DNA from: Trichomonas tenax
Lineage: Eukaryota > Parabasalia > Trichomonadida > Trichomonadidae
Assembly: GCA_023091735.1 (NCBI GenBank)
Contig: JALKBU010000799.1
Location: 1 to 24,203, forward strand
Direction: 5' to 3'
Length of the DNA: 24,203 bases
A program made the position numbers and the translations under genes. Below, piece by piece: positions 16,320 through 24,203 of this stretch (position 1 is its first letter; every line of letters starts with the position of its first letter). The notes under the pieces were generated by a model. The model did not search any database. It was not told the origin of the DNA and saw only the letters and a list, made by a program, of their open reading frames with translations.

Positions 16320-16652
16320 TTATACGGCTGGTGTTGTGTTTCCATCTTCAGGAACATTGCGATTATGAATTCGAACAATTGAATGAAGTGGAACAACGAC
16401 CATATGCATCTTTCTTTCCTGGTCACGGAAGTATTCTACAGCTGCTGTAAGGACAAAATTTCCGAATTTGTCGAAAGCTGTGAATGTTCCAACATAAACA
16501 CGGCCATCATTTAATTCGAGCCTAAGCTGCTTGTTGAGCATGTCGACAACTTCTTTGACAGGACCTGTTGGGTTCTCCGGCATATGAAGAATGCTTGGAA
16601 TATATTCACAGCCACTCATCTGAACTCTGACAAATTCTACTTTATTTTTCAT
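16320..16652 (-). CDS. Sm-like protein resembling NAA38 (NatC auxiliary subunit)
   Basis: A protein of about 110 residues from the ATG at 16652; another in-frame ATG lies upstream at 16670 and a downstream one at 16619. The LSm core is VVDMLNKQLRLELNDGRVYV (Sm1, strand 1-2), then GTFTAFDKFGNFVL, an insert YFRDQERKMHM, and the Sm2-like VVVPLHSIVRIHN. The 'DGR..VG.F...D...N..L' pattern is diagnostic of the fold. The long Sm1-Sm2 insert and VVPLHSIVRI ending fit LSMD1/NAA38 better than spliceosomal or LSm1-7 proteins, which end with R-G or G-D/N. As NAA38 it would be a cytosolic subunit of the NatC N-terminal acetyltransferase. LSm1 or LSm8-like is the alternative. A TGACATGTAAA-type motif ends right at the ATG. 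Confidence 0.7.
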   Translation of the reverse strand: MKNKVEFVRVQMSGCEYIPSILHMPENPTGPVKEVVDMLNKQLRLELNDGRVYVGTFTAFDKFGNFVLTAAVEYFRDQERKMHMVVVPLHSIVRIHNRNVPEDGNTTPAV

Positions 16653-16786
16653 TTTACATGACAAAAACATAAATTTATTCGTCAAAGCTCCTTTTTACAC
16701 GACAAAATTGATTCATTTACAAATATTTTACATGTCATATTCGTTTTTACACAACAGAAACATTTGTTTAAAAAATTTACATGTCA
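16653..16786 (-). promoter_or_regulatory. Cluster of five TGACATGTAAA-type elements upstream of the NAA38-like gene
   Basis: Plus-strand copies: TTTACATGACA (16653-16663), TTTACACGACA (16694-16704), TTTACATGTCA (16727-16737), TTTACACAACA (16746-16756) and TTTACATGTCA (16776-16786). All point the same way relative to the gene. They fill the 158-bp spacer between this gene and the 3' end of the importin gene. Confidence 0.6.
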
Positions 16787-16810
16787 AAAATACAATAATC
16801 ATTATTTTCT

Positions 16811-19798
16811 CTATTGCGATATATTCTTCCTGAACTTATCGATAGAAGACTCATTTCCTGAGAGTATAAGAGAAACAGTTTCAATACTTACTGTTCTTGC
16901 CGTTTCGAGAAGAGCGTTCATCAAATCAGTGTTGATGAAGTTAGTGATGAAAGAAGAAGACCCAAAGACTGATACACTTGCTTTGGCAACAATCTCGGGA
17001 TCATAGCCAGTAAGCTTATGAGCAACCAGAGCGAAGAAGACAACATCCTCTTCGTCGCATGGAGGAGGCATCTTCTGGAGTGCGTTTTGGACTATCGAAG
17101 CATCCAATCCAACACCATTACCAGCTAAGCAAACTGCAGCAAGGCTTGCATTCGATGAAACCATGTTTGAAGTGTTTGCAACATTGTCGCAAACCTGCTG
17201 AGCGAAGAACTCAATATGTTCACCAAATGCAGCAATGTTGAGTGAAGCGAGAATTGCAACAATTGCAAATGCATTACCCTTCATGTCGCTTGTCAATGAT
17301 CTGGCAGATTCCATTGTTTGTCTCAAGCGAGCCAATATTTCAGGAGAGAGATGTCCTAATTGTTCCTGAAATATGAAAGCAAGTCTCGACAAAGCGAGCA
17401 ATGCAAGAATCTTTGTCACATCATACTGCGAAGCGGAAATGTCAACAAGAGGCTGAATGAACTGGCTGCAATCAGAGCGCTGCGCAAGTCCGCCAAGGAT
17501 GAAGCATTTAACGAAATAGAAGAAAGATGAGGAAATCTCACGCTCAATGAAGTTCTTTTCATCCATATAATTCTCATTTTGGCCGCTGATCACTTCTAAA
17601 ATGAATGCGTGAAGCCTGCCAACGCATTCATCGCTGACTTGTGATCCACAGTTGGCAACAACAAAGGCAAGTGATGACAAAAGAGAATTAACAAGATCGA
17701 TGTCTGATGAGGTTCCCATTGTAGCATAAATGCTTGAAATCAAAGCTTCTGGATTATAACTTATTGACGACAATCCTTGGATGACATCTCGAACTGAATC
17801 CGCAGCAAAACTGACCTTCTGCTCACTTTCATCCGTCAGCCAGTTGCAAATTGTTCCAACAACGCTTTCGATGTAGTTTTGGAGTTGGCTTGGACAGACA
17901 GAAATCATTGATGCAAGGCAAGCAAGAACGCATCCTTGGACAATAATGGAGTTCTCTTCGTTTTCGATGGCCTTCTCGTCATCAGTCAGTAATGTGTTGC
18001 CACTGATATCATTGACTAAGAACGGATAAAGGCTTTCGAACAACTGAGGAATGAATGGCTCAATTGTTGTTGGCATGATAATCGCGATGTTTCTTAATGA
18101 TTCAGCGATAGCTCTTGTGCTGTCGATATTCTCCGAAGTAATGAATCCAGCCATTGACTCTAAGAAAGCAGGAAGATCTGGATTAGCAAGCTGTGGCGCC
18201 ATCTTGCACAAATAGCTGAAGCACTCGAAGCAGACACCTTTGAAGTCACTTTCCTTGATCAACGCAACAAGAACATCTCTAATATCGTTGTAGAATTCAG
18301 AGCCATCACCTGAATAGTGTGAAAACAGTTGTGTGATGCATCCGATGTAATCAGATAAGTCATCGCCATTCTGGAATCCTTCTTGAATCAATTGAACAAG
18401 AGCGCCAAGAATCTGAGTTGGATCTGAAACACCAACTTCAGAGTTTTGAAGAATTTGCTTTAAAGCTTTCAATGATTCTTCATTTTCATGAAGTTGTATT
18501 AATATTTCTGTGATCTGATCAACGAAGCCCGTGAAGAATCCTGGTGAAGTCTCAGAAATTTGGGCCATAGAAAGGCATGTTGCGCTGATTAAAGTGTCAT
18601 CTTGTGATGCAAAACATTTAATGAAAACGTCATTAATGATATCCTGTGCGAAATCATTCAACATCGACGTAGCGCCTTCTGAGAGATATCCAAACATCTG
18701 CACTAAAACTTGAATTAAAACAACATCAGGAGAATCAGATTCAAGGTTTTCTTGTGCAGCAGCTAAAACTTCTGATATAAGAATTGGAGCAATATCTTCA
18801 TCTGATGCAAGAATTGTGTATAAAACATCAGTGAAGTGTGGCTCGAAGTTTTCGCGGCCTTCTTGATTGCACTGTTGCACTGTTAAACTGATTGATGCTG
18901 GAATGAGTTCTTCAATGAATGATTCGCACATCTTTGGATTTTGATTTAAGACTGTGTTCAAAATTCCTAAGCAATCTAAGCGAATTTTCCATGAAAGTTG
19001 GTCATTAAAGAATGATGTATAAGTGATGTGATAGATTTGCTTGAATGATGGCTCCAAAACTTCAAATCCAGAATCAGATCGAATCATATATGAAATTGTT
19101 TCTGTAACTTGAGATCTTTCATCATCAGATGATCCACCGAGAATAGCGCGATTGAATTCAGCTTGAAGTGCAGCATGGAAATCACCATTCTCTTTGAAAA
19201 TTTCGATATTGCATTGTCTTTCGAGTAAACTCAAGAATAGACTTAAACCAAGAATCCTCACATTAGGTCTGTCTTCAATCTGCAGTGATACTATTATAGC
19301 TTGAAGCAATCCCGGAATAAATTCAGACATATGTTCTGCGCTCATTTCTCTGTTGATATTGGACCAGAGAAGTAAACCTGTCTGTATCTGAAGTGGATCT
19401 TGGATGAAAGATGCAGCAACTTCGATTAATTCAGGAAATCCAGGTGTTGGAATGAGTTTTGAGAGGAGCATTGTAGAAATATAGATGTACCACTTCTTTG
19501 ATTCTTCAGAAACCTCACTTTGGAGGCCTTGTATTGTCATCATTTTCAAATAGTTGATTAAATCGTTCGAAATTTCTTTATTTCCATTGAAAAGTGCGCG
19601 AATGATGTTCTTGATGCCTATAACAGAGATTTTCTGAACAAAGGCGTTATCACTTTGTTGATTAAGCTCGAACAAATCTTTGATTGTCTCTGGATTAGAA
19701 TAAAGCTCCAAAAGGACCGGCGTTACCTCATTTACGCCTTCTCCGCCTGTTTGAAGCAGTCTATAGCATTGAATAAGGACTTCTTTTGGCGAAGACAT
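16811..19798 (-). CDS. Importin-beta family karyopherin (importin-4/5-like HEAT-repeat protein)
   Basis: A 995-residue acidic protein made almost wholly of alpha-helical HEAT-like repeats with no membrane segment. The N-terminus (residues 1-100) has the karyopherin-type layout: 'LLELYSNPETIKDLFELN' style helices, then KISVIGIKNIIRALF and an ESKKWYIYISTMLLSKLIP repeat where importin-5/Kap121 relatives have the 'R.WP.L...L' repeat. Mid-region repeats (FIPGLLQAIIVSLQ, FGYLSEGATSMLNDFAQDII, CLSMAQISETSPGFF) and FEPHFTDVLYTILA match IPO4/IPO5 style. An acidic loop near 605-620 is TDDEKAIENEENS. Usual family length is about 1,050-1,100, so this is slightly short. It should carry cargo through nuclear pores with Ran-GTP. 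The exact paralog is uncertain. Start supported by an Initiator 25 nt upstream. Confidence 0.75.
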   Translation of the reverse strand: MSSPKEVLIQCYRLLQTGGEGVNEVTPVLLELYSNPETIKDLFELNQQSDNAFVQKISVIGIKNIIRALFNGNKEISNDLINYLKMMTIQGLQSEVSEESKKWYIYISTMLLSKLIPTPGFPELIEVAASFIQDPLQIQTGLLLWSNINREMSAEHMSEFIPGLLQAIIVSLQIEDRPNVRILGLSLFLSLLERQCNIEIFKENGDFHAALQAEFNRAILGGSSDDERSQVTETISYMIRSDSGFEVLEPSFKQIYHITYTSFFNDQLSWKIRLDCLGILNTVLNQNPKMCESFIEELIPASISLTVQQCNQEGRENFEPHFTDVLYTILASDEDIAPILISEVLAAAQENLESDSPDVVLIQVLVQMFGYLSEGATSMLNDFAQDIINDVFIKCFASQDDTLISATCLSMAQISETSPGFFTGFVDQITEILIQLHENEESLKALKQILQNSEVGVSDPTQILGALVQLIQEGFQNGDDLSDYIGCITQLFSHYSGDGSEFYNDIRDVLVALIKESDFKGVCFECFSYLCKMAPQLANPDLPAFLESMAGFITSENIDSTRAIAESLRNIAIIMPTTIEPFIPQLFESLYPFLVNDISGNTLLTDDEKAIENEENSIIVQGCVLACLASMISVCPSQLQNYIESVVGTICNWLTDESEQKVSFAADSVRDVIQGLSSISYNPEALISSIYATMGTSSDIDLVNSLLSSLAFVVANCGSQVSDECVGRLHAFILEVISGQNENYMDEKNFIEREISSSFFYFVKCFILGGLAQRSDCSQFIQPLVDISASQYDVTKILALLALSRLAFIFQEQLGHLSPEILARLRQTMESARSLTSDMKGNAFAIVAILASLNIAAFGEHIEFFAQQVCDNVANTSNMVSSNASLAAVCLAGNGVGLDASIVQNALQKMPPPCDEEDVVFFALVAHKLTGYDPEIVAKASVSVFGSSSFITNFINTDLMNALLETARTVSIETVSLILSGNESSIDKFRKNISQ

Positions 19799-19818
19799 TT
19801 AAAATTTTGGCTAAAATC

Positions 19819-19825
19819 TTTGTGA
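19819..19825 (-). promoter_or_regulatory. Initiator (TCACAAA) of the importin-like gene
   Basis: Fits TCA(C/T)(A/T); predicted +1 at 19823 gives a leader of about 25 nt. Confidence 0.55.
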
Positions 19826-19994
19826 TTGAGTCTTTAAGTCAACCAATGATTTGACGCCATTATTCATTATACATCAATACCAGAATAACGAAATTGATTT
19901 TTTACAAAGTGCTTTATATAATGGACACGAATGTGCAAAGATTTGTCTTTTATTGATCTCTTTCTTCAACAAAAGATTATCACGAAGAAATTTG

Positions 19995-20075
19995 TTTACA
20001 TGTCAAAAATATTCTCATTTGAAACCATCTTTACGTGACAACTAAATTTACTTGACAAAAATAACATTTATGTCA
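19995..20075 (-). promoter_or_regulatory. Cluster of TGACATGTAAA-type elements upstream of the importin-like gene
   Basis: Plus-strand TTTACATGTCA (19995-20005), TTTACGTGACA (20030-20040) and TTTACTTGACA (20047-20057), with a partial copy TTTATGTCA ending near 20075. They sit about 170-250 bp upstream of the Initiator, in the same orientation as at the other two genes. Confidence 0.55.
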
Positions 20076-20079
20076 AATT

Positions 20080-20397
20080 ATTAGTTATCAGATAATCCAT
20101 CAATAAAAATGAAATTTACAGCAACAACATAATGCAAAGCGATCTCTAGACAATTTACTCTTTTACTCAACTTAATTCAGCATTATCAAAATTCAAATTC
20201 AAAGAAAATGAATAAATCGGTACTTTTACCACAATCACCAATAAGATTAGCTCCTAACTCACATGGTAGATAATACGGGCAATACATATGGATAAACTGA
20301 AGTTAGGAAGGATTTTCATGCAAAGATTCAAAAATCGAAATGAATTAAACAAATTTTCAAAAGGGAGGGCTTATGAATCGATTTGAGACCGAAAAAC
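20080..20397. other. AT-rich intergenic, no gene supported
   Basis: Only very short frames. One ATG frame near 20208 gives about 21 codons and is not called. Confidence 0.45.
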
Positions 20398-20850
20398 ACT
20401 GTTCATTCTACTCTTAATGCATGGAGTTGATGTCAACATGAGAGTAATGTATCATTCGCCTTTTCTCATCATTATGGTATAGAATCAATCATTCACAATT
20501 CATTATCATTATCAAATTGAAACAATTATTCACATTTGATCATCATTATGATATAAACCTCCATTATCAATTGCCATTGAAAACAAATCACTCGAAATCT
20601 TTCAATATTTAGTTGAACATGGAACTGACGTCACCATGAATGATATCTATTATCCGCATTTTATCATCATTATGATATTACATCAATATTTCCCATTTTA
20701 TCACCATTGTGAGATAAATCTCCATTATCAGCTGCCATCGAAATGAAGTCTCTCGAAATCGTTCAATATTTAGTTGAGCATGGAGCTGATGTAAACACGA
20801 AAGTAATGAATCATTCGCATTTTATCATCATTTATTCAACATAATCAAAC
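20398..20850 (+). pseudogene. Decayed ankyrin-repeat gene fragment
   Basis: Three plus-strand patches read as ankyrin-repeat cores. The first is LLMHGVDVNMRVMYHSP at about 20415. The second is PLSIAIENKSLEIFQYLVEHG from about 20563, continuing TDV. The third is PLSAAIEMKSLEIVQYLVEH from about 20722, continuing GADVNTKVMNHS. Stops interrupt the frame and the patches are not all in one register. This 'AIE.KSLEI.QYLVEHGADVN' pattern is typical of the large ankyrin families of trichomonads. No start, Initiator or full-length frame survives. The two best copies are 161 bp apart, so the block has also been tandemly duplicated. Confidence 0.75.
20421..20835 (+). repeat. Degenerate tandem blocks (about 161-198 bp) within the ankyrin relic
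   Basis: The ATGGA(G/A)(T/C)TGA core recurs at 20421, 20619 and 20780. CTCGAAATC(T/G)TTCAATATTTAGTTGA recurs at 20591 and 20752. A short linker close to TTATCATCATTATGA recurs about five times (near 20466, 20537, 20661, 20700 and 20821), more often than the ankyrin core itself. Confidence 0.6.
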
Positions 20851-20859
20851 AGTGATTCT

Positions 20860-21560
20860 GCTTTAATCTATACAGTCATGGATGGACACTTATACTGAAA
20901 GTTATTAATGTTCCCTGAGGTATATCGAAGTTCGCCGTAAAAATTCCATTAAAGATATGTCAAAAAATTTAATATCTTTGTCAAATTTAATCATATGATA
21001 AATGATAATTAAAAATCAGAATAAGTAACTGCAGCATACAGATAGTTGAAATCAATTTGGCTTTTAAACCAAAATTAATTAAATTCTTTTGAAACTGATG
21101 AATTCAATGGGGAAAAAATCAATTTCACAAAGATCTTGATTATGAAACTATATTTTATGCATACATATATATTATAAATTTTTTGGGAATGTGCAGTTAT
21201 GTTGGCTAAGCAATCAATGCGAAATATAGTCATAATTCTCAAAGGCTTGTCTAAAATTGATACGCAAAGTCGGCAAAACTCGTTTTTTAACTCACTCGAT
21301 TAACTTTTTGCTAAGTTATTGAACCTCAATGTACAAAATACTGTTGTACATGATATATTAAAGAATTAGCTAACAAAGTCTATATTTCATTAAAATATTA
21401 GATATATCTTGCATCACAAACATTGATTTGCCATGATGTGCTTTACTCATTATAATATATTATATTCCCATTGTATAGCATTTTTATAACGTAAAATATG
21501 TCGTTGTCGATGATAAATAGGTAAATCTAATCACAAATATGCTTTTTAGCTTTTTTTGGA
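20860..21560. other. AT-rich intergenic, nothing seen
   Basis: No open frame or family resemblance. Composition is similar to the other intergenic stretches. Confidence 0.45.
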
Positions 21561-21568
21561 AAAAAAAA

Positions 21569-21720
21569 GTATTCCAAGTGTTCACACATAAGCTCTGTGT
21601 AAAAAAAGGGGGAACTTCGCCTTTTACTGCCAATCGCCTTGGGTCTCACACAGTAGGGCCCACACCCAATGAGGAACAAATAATAAACGAGCGGCAATCA
21701 TTTGGGTGAGCCAATCATCC
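21569..21720. repeat. GC-richer patch, possible left terminus of a Maverick/Polinton-type element
   Basis: Begins AGTATTCC after an A-run, and 5'-AG is the usual Polinton end. It contains small hairpins: ACACATAAGCTCTGTGT, and TTGGGT at 21637 pairing with ACCCAA about 25 nt on. It precedes a sudden change to very AT-rich gene style. No matching right end or target-site duplication is inside the window. It could instead be an unrelated relic. Confidence 0.3.
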
Positions 21721-21859
21721 AGATCGAAATCGTATTTCAAGCAAAAAATGAAAATATCGAGCATTTACTAAATGGTAATATAAGACCTTGATTTAATTTA
21801 TTCTTATTTTTTTCACCATCCTTTTTTTAATATTTTATCAACTTTATCTTTAATATTCT

Positions 21860-21866
21860 TCATTTT
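21860..21866 (+). promoter_or_regulatory. Initiator (TCATTTT) of the 21881 gene
   Basis: Inr-like; predicted +1 at 21862 gives a 19-nt leader. It suggests that the element's genes use the host transcription start signal. Confidence 0.45.
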
Positions 21867-21880
21867 ATAATTATTAAATA

Positions 21881-22390
21881 ATGAATAAGTATCAATCGCC
21901 CAATATTAATAGTTCAGAGATTAATATCTATTATGAACATGTGTTTTCAAAACCTAAATATAATGATGAAAACAAATACATATATGATTTCCCAAAACAT
22001 TGGTTAGATAATCCTGGTAGGAAATTTATAGAAATTAGAAATGTTAAAGTAATTCCAGCAGCAAGAAATTTAGGATTTACTAATTTTAAAATTACAGATG
22101 GTAAAAATACATTCTATCTACAATTAGAAATTAATTTAGATAATACTGATACAATGAACGATTTCAATTTCGAATTAGCGAAATATATAAAAGAGAAATT
22201 AGTTGAAGATTTACCTGAAATAACATATAATGAATTTTCTATTAAATATAATTATGCTAAGAATTCTTTAGATTTTGATATTACATCTAATAATCCGAAT
22301 TTATGTTTTATATTTGATGAAGTTAAAGATTACACAACTAAAGATTTTAGAAATATGATATATTTACATGAATCAGATTTATTACCATAA
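21881..22390 (+). CDS. Hypothetical protein of a Maverick-like element, probably the 5' part of a broken gene
   Basis: 169 residues with no signal peptide or membrane helix, rich in Asn, Ile, Lys and Tyr. Codons end in A or T almost throughout, unlike the host genes. The central pattern is RKFIEIRNVKVIPAARNLGF, then a beta-rich stretch, FELAKYIKEKL and LDFDITSNNPNLCFIF. It loosely resembles the 'DLN..L...L' plus beta-strand layout of minor capsid (penton-like) proteins of Mavericks and related viruses, but I cannot confirm that by search. The frame closes at a TAA, and downstream frames continue in similar style (next entry), so it probably lost its C-terminal part. Confidence 0.5.
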   Translation: MNKYQSPNINSSEINIYYEHVFSKPKYNDENKYIYDFPKHWLDNPGRKFIEIRNVKVIPAARNLGFTNFKITDGKNTFYLQLEINLDNTDTMNDFNFELAKYIKEKLVEDLPEITYNEFSIKYNYAKNSLDFDITSNNPNLCFIFDEVKDYTTKDFRNMIYLHESDLLP

Positions 22391-22404
22391 AATAATCCAG
22401 ATAA

Positions 22405-22764
22405 GTTATTTATTTAGCTAAATTCACAAATGGTAGTATTACAGAAAATCAATTAAAAAGCTATTTAAGTTTGTATCCAAATGTTGAAGTTAGTATTGTA
22501 AATAATAAATTAGTAGGATTTAGGTTTTTACATGTTTGGAATAGAGGTACAACACTTATTAAATCAAATATATCAACATTAGATGAAGATAGTTTAATGT
22601 GTATAGCAAATGAAATATTAACACCACCAAAACATTATACAATATATGGTTTCAATACAAGTTTTGAAATATCTTTATATGATAGTTCACATAATGATAA
22701 GATTATATTACCGTTAGATGGTAAAGATAAAATTATAGTTGAAGCTATTTTAATTTCTATATAA
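22405..22764 (+). pseudogene. 3' part of the broken gene begun at 21881
   Basis: An open frame of 119 codons with no ATG near its start; the first possible codon in wide use is TTG at 22471. Composition and style are the same as the preceding ORF. Between the two lie the TAA at 22388-22390, about 8 more sense codons in the first frame, another stop, and a shift of one frame. The simplest reading is one ancestral gene of roughly 290 codons cut by a nonsense change and a frameshift. Confidence 0.5.
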
Positions 22765-22809
22765 ATATGTATTTAAAGTTTAAAATTGATGAGATCGTTA
22801 TAATTGAAA

Positions 22810-22944
22810 ATGTTGGATGATATTTGTATATTAGATAAGATAAATAATATAATTGATAAATATAAAAACGAAAATATAAAAATATCTTTAATATTTAATC
22901 ATAATAATTTTGAATACAAAATTAAATTGGACCATCATAATTGA
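22810..22944 (+). CDS. Small ORF or gene fragment, unknown
   Basis: A 44-codon ATG frame, AT-rich, product rich in Ile, Asn, Lys and Asp (CILDKINNIIDKYKNENIKI, then FNHNNFEYKIKL). Its layout of a helix followed by strands recalls the middle of the 21881 product, so it may be a fragment of a paralogous element gene. It ends in a short GC bump, TGGGCTGCGACTATTTG. Confidence 0.25.
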   Translation: MLDDICILDKINNIIDKYKNENIKISLIFNHNNFEYKIKLDHHN

Positions 22945-22974
22945 TGGGCTGCGACTATTTGTTGCGCTTATAAT

Positions 22975-23319
22975 TTATATTTTTAATTGTGGATTTGTAA
23001 ATAAGTGATTACCATTCATATCTCCATTAATAGATAATCTATTAAATGCTTTCATATCATATGTTTGAGTATCTGTTATTTGTTTAGGAAAGTTATTATA
23101 ATAACCATTATAATTACTAGATTTCTCATTTGGTTCAGCATATACTTTATATGAATATGTATAATGTAAATTAGTACCATGTGAACCATCATTAACATAT
23201 ATTTGAGGTTCTATTCCTCTATCCATAACTCTTGGTATTTTTATTCTAGGTATATTATTAACATTTCTAATAGCAACACCGTTATCATCATGTGATAATA
23301 TATTTATAGGATTTACTTT
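22975..23319 (-). pseudogene. Truncated element ORF, C-terminal part only
   Basis: The minus-strand frame is open from 23319 to the stop at 22975 (114 codons). The only early Met is at 23226, in the middle of apparently continuous coding sequence (IPRIKIPRVMDRGIEPQIYV). Tyr, Asn, Gly and Asp are frequent (NLHYTYSYKVYAEPNEKSSN). The upstream end meets a stop and directly abuts the divergent gene at 23394, so the 5' part was probably lost by rearrangement. Family not recognised; a structural protein of the element is possible. Confidence 0.45.
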
Positions 23320-23348
23320 TTATGGTGATCTTTCAATTATTTGCTTAT

Positions 23349-23355
23349 TCATTTA
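23349..23355 (+). promoter_or_regulatory. Initiator-like TCATTTA upstream of the 23394 gene
   Basis: Predicted +1 at 23351, leader about 43 nt. In such AT-rich DNA this match is easily fortuitous, but it favours the ATG at 23394 over the one at 23322. Confidence 0.35.
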
Positions 23356-23393
23356 TTTATTTTAAAACATTTATATTGTTTTATTTTATAAAA

Positions 23394-23978
23394 ATGCGGT
23401 CTAAGAGTATTCTGGCAGGAATTGCTAATGTTCCAATTGAACAAACTAGTGATGTTGATAGTAGAACAACTAATAATAATATTATTAAGAATTATAGTAG
23501 TGATAAACTAGATAATAATAAAGAAATTAATATTAAGGGTACAAATGAAAGTAATTCTAATAGTGATATTATTCCTAATAATGTTGCTGTATCATATCCA
23601 TCAATTTATAATAGAGAGATTAATACATTTGAACCATTATATAAAACATTTGATGAATATCTATTAAGTTTATATCAAAGTATATTATTGGATCAAGATA
23701 AGAAATTAATTGCTAATTTAATTTCACATGATAATATCATATTAACTAAAGAAGATCTTGAAACAGTAATTTCAATTCAAACATATCATAAATGTGAAAT
23801 TGATCTATTAAAACCTGAAGTTGGTTGTTTTAAGTATTCACCATATATTAAGATATCACAAATTAAAATATTCGAAGAAAATAATACAGCAGTTATTTTC
23901 AAGATATGTTATTCATCTGATTATATACAATTAACATCTAAATATAGATTATCTCTTAAATATGTTTTAGTAAATTAA
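23394..23978 (+). CDS. Hypothetical protein of a Maverick-like element
   Basis: 194 residues from ATG 23394. An in-frame ATG at 23322 would add a hydrophobic leader (MVIFQLFAYSFIYFKTF), but it lies upstream of the Inr-like site and is AT-rich non-coding in style. Layout: basic start MRSKSILAGIANVPIE, a disordered Asn/Ser-rich linker (residues 20-65), then a folded half. The folded half contains TFDEYLLSLYQSILLDQDKK, an ILTKEDLETVISI helix and beta-rich IKISQIKIFEENNTAVIFKI. If the earlier start is used it could be a membrane protein. No known domain recognised. Codon use matches its element neighbours. Confidence 0.6.
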   Translation: MRSKSILAGIANVPIEQTSDVDSRTTNNNIIKNYSSDKLDNNKEINIKGTNESNSNSDIIPNNVAVSYPSIYNREINTFEPLYKTFDEYLLSLYQSILLDQDKKLIANLISHDNIILTKEDLETVISIQTYHKCEIDLLKPEVGCFKYSPYIKISQIKIFEENNTAVIFKICYSSDYIQLTSKYRLSLKYVLVN

Positions 23979-24018
23979 AACACAAAAAAATATTATTATT
24001 GTTTTTTGGATTTTTATT

Positions 24019-24203
24019 TTACGCTGCTAAGTTATAATCATCAATTCTAATTTCTGGTGGACCATTTAGCATGATTTGAATAGCAAAGCAACTATGCTTA
24101 AGAAATCCAATAAGTGGTTTAGCTTCAATTAATCTTAAACCATTATTTGTAGGAACAACATTTAATTTATATGTAATAGGTGAATTAGATGTTTGGCCTT
24201 GTT
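24019..24203 (-). CDS. Partial hypothetical protein of the element (C-terminus, runs off the window)
   Basis: The minus frame is open from the window edge to TAA at 24019 (61 codons), ending LNGPPEIRIDDYNLAA after RLIEAKPLIGFLKHSCFAI. It converges on the gene ending at 23978, with about 40 bp between the two stops, and an ACAAAAAAATATTATTATTG spacer. Composition matches the element genes. The 5' part lies beyond the window, so no family is assigned. Confidence 0.55.
   Translation of the reverse strand, partial: QGQTSNSPITYKLNVVPTNNGLRLIEAKPLIGFLKHSCFAIQIMLNGPPEIRIDDYNLAA

Noticed and set aside
20421..20835. Regularly spaced repeats that might suggest a CRISPR-like array
   Set aside because: Spacing is irregular, repeats are degenerate and decode as ankyrin cores; the genome is eukaryotic.

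Overview
This is a nuclear window from a trichomonad (parabasalid) protist, probably Trichomonas vaginalis, Tritrichomonas or a close relative. The genes I can support have no introns. Start codons mostly lie 6-45 nt downstream of a TCA(C/T)(A/T)-type Initiator (Inr), and several stop codons overlap a TAAA polyadenylation-like signal. Intergenic DNA is very AT-rich and full of decayed sequence. The right edge carries AT-rich genes that look like part of a Maverick/Polinton-type element. The species is inferred from style, not from a marker gene.

Layout. 1-1375 is AT-rich DNA with a small GC-rich island that holds a tRNA-Gly-like fossil. 1376-2656 (+) encodes a membrane-anchored acid-sphingomyelinase-like metallophosphoesterase whose metal site is partly destroyed. 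2786-3574 (-) encodes an alpha-helical protein resembling TTI2 (TELO2-interacting protein 2). 3660-8140 is gene-poor; it holds a 30-bp inverted repeat pair about 1.4 kb apart enclosing a decayed coding patch. 8192-12319 (+) is the main gene: a 1375-residue xanthine dehydrogenase-like molybdo-flavoenzyme with an extra N-terminal KHA-like domain, very strong codon bias and a 6-nt 5' leader. 12773-14449 (+) is a coiled-coil protein. 15151-15447 (-) is a single-HMG-box protein with two E2F-like palindromes upstream. 16320-16652 (-) is an Sm-like protein resembling NAA38 (NatC auxiliary subunit). 16811-19798 (-) is an importin-beta-type HEAT-repeat protein.

19826-21860 is again gene-poor, with a decayed ankyrin-repeat gene arranged as tandem blocks of about 161 bp. 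From about 21.57 kb to the end, composition becomes extremely AT-rich and gene structure changes: a broken gene in two pieces, a truncated minus-strand ORF, an intact 194-residue ORF and a minus-strand gene running off the edge. I read this as the flank of a large DNA transposon of viral type.

The genes are unlinked housekeeping or metabolic functions (salvage-type oxidation, chromatin, protein acetylation, nuclear transport) and do not form an operon. The shared signal is regulatory: a directional motif, TGACATGTAAA on the coding strand, clusters upstream of three minus-strand genes.
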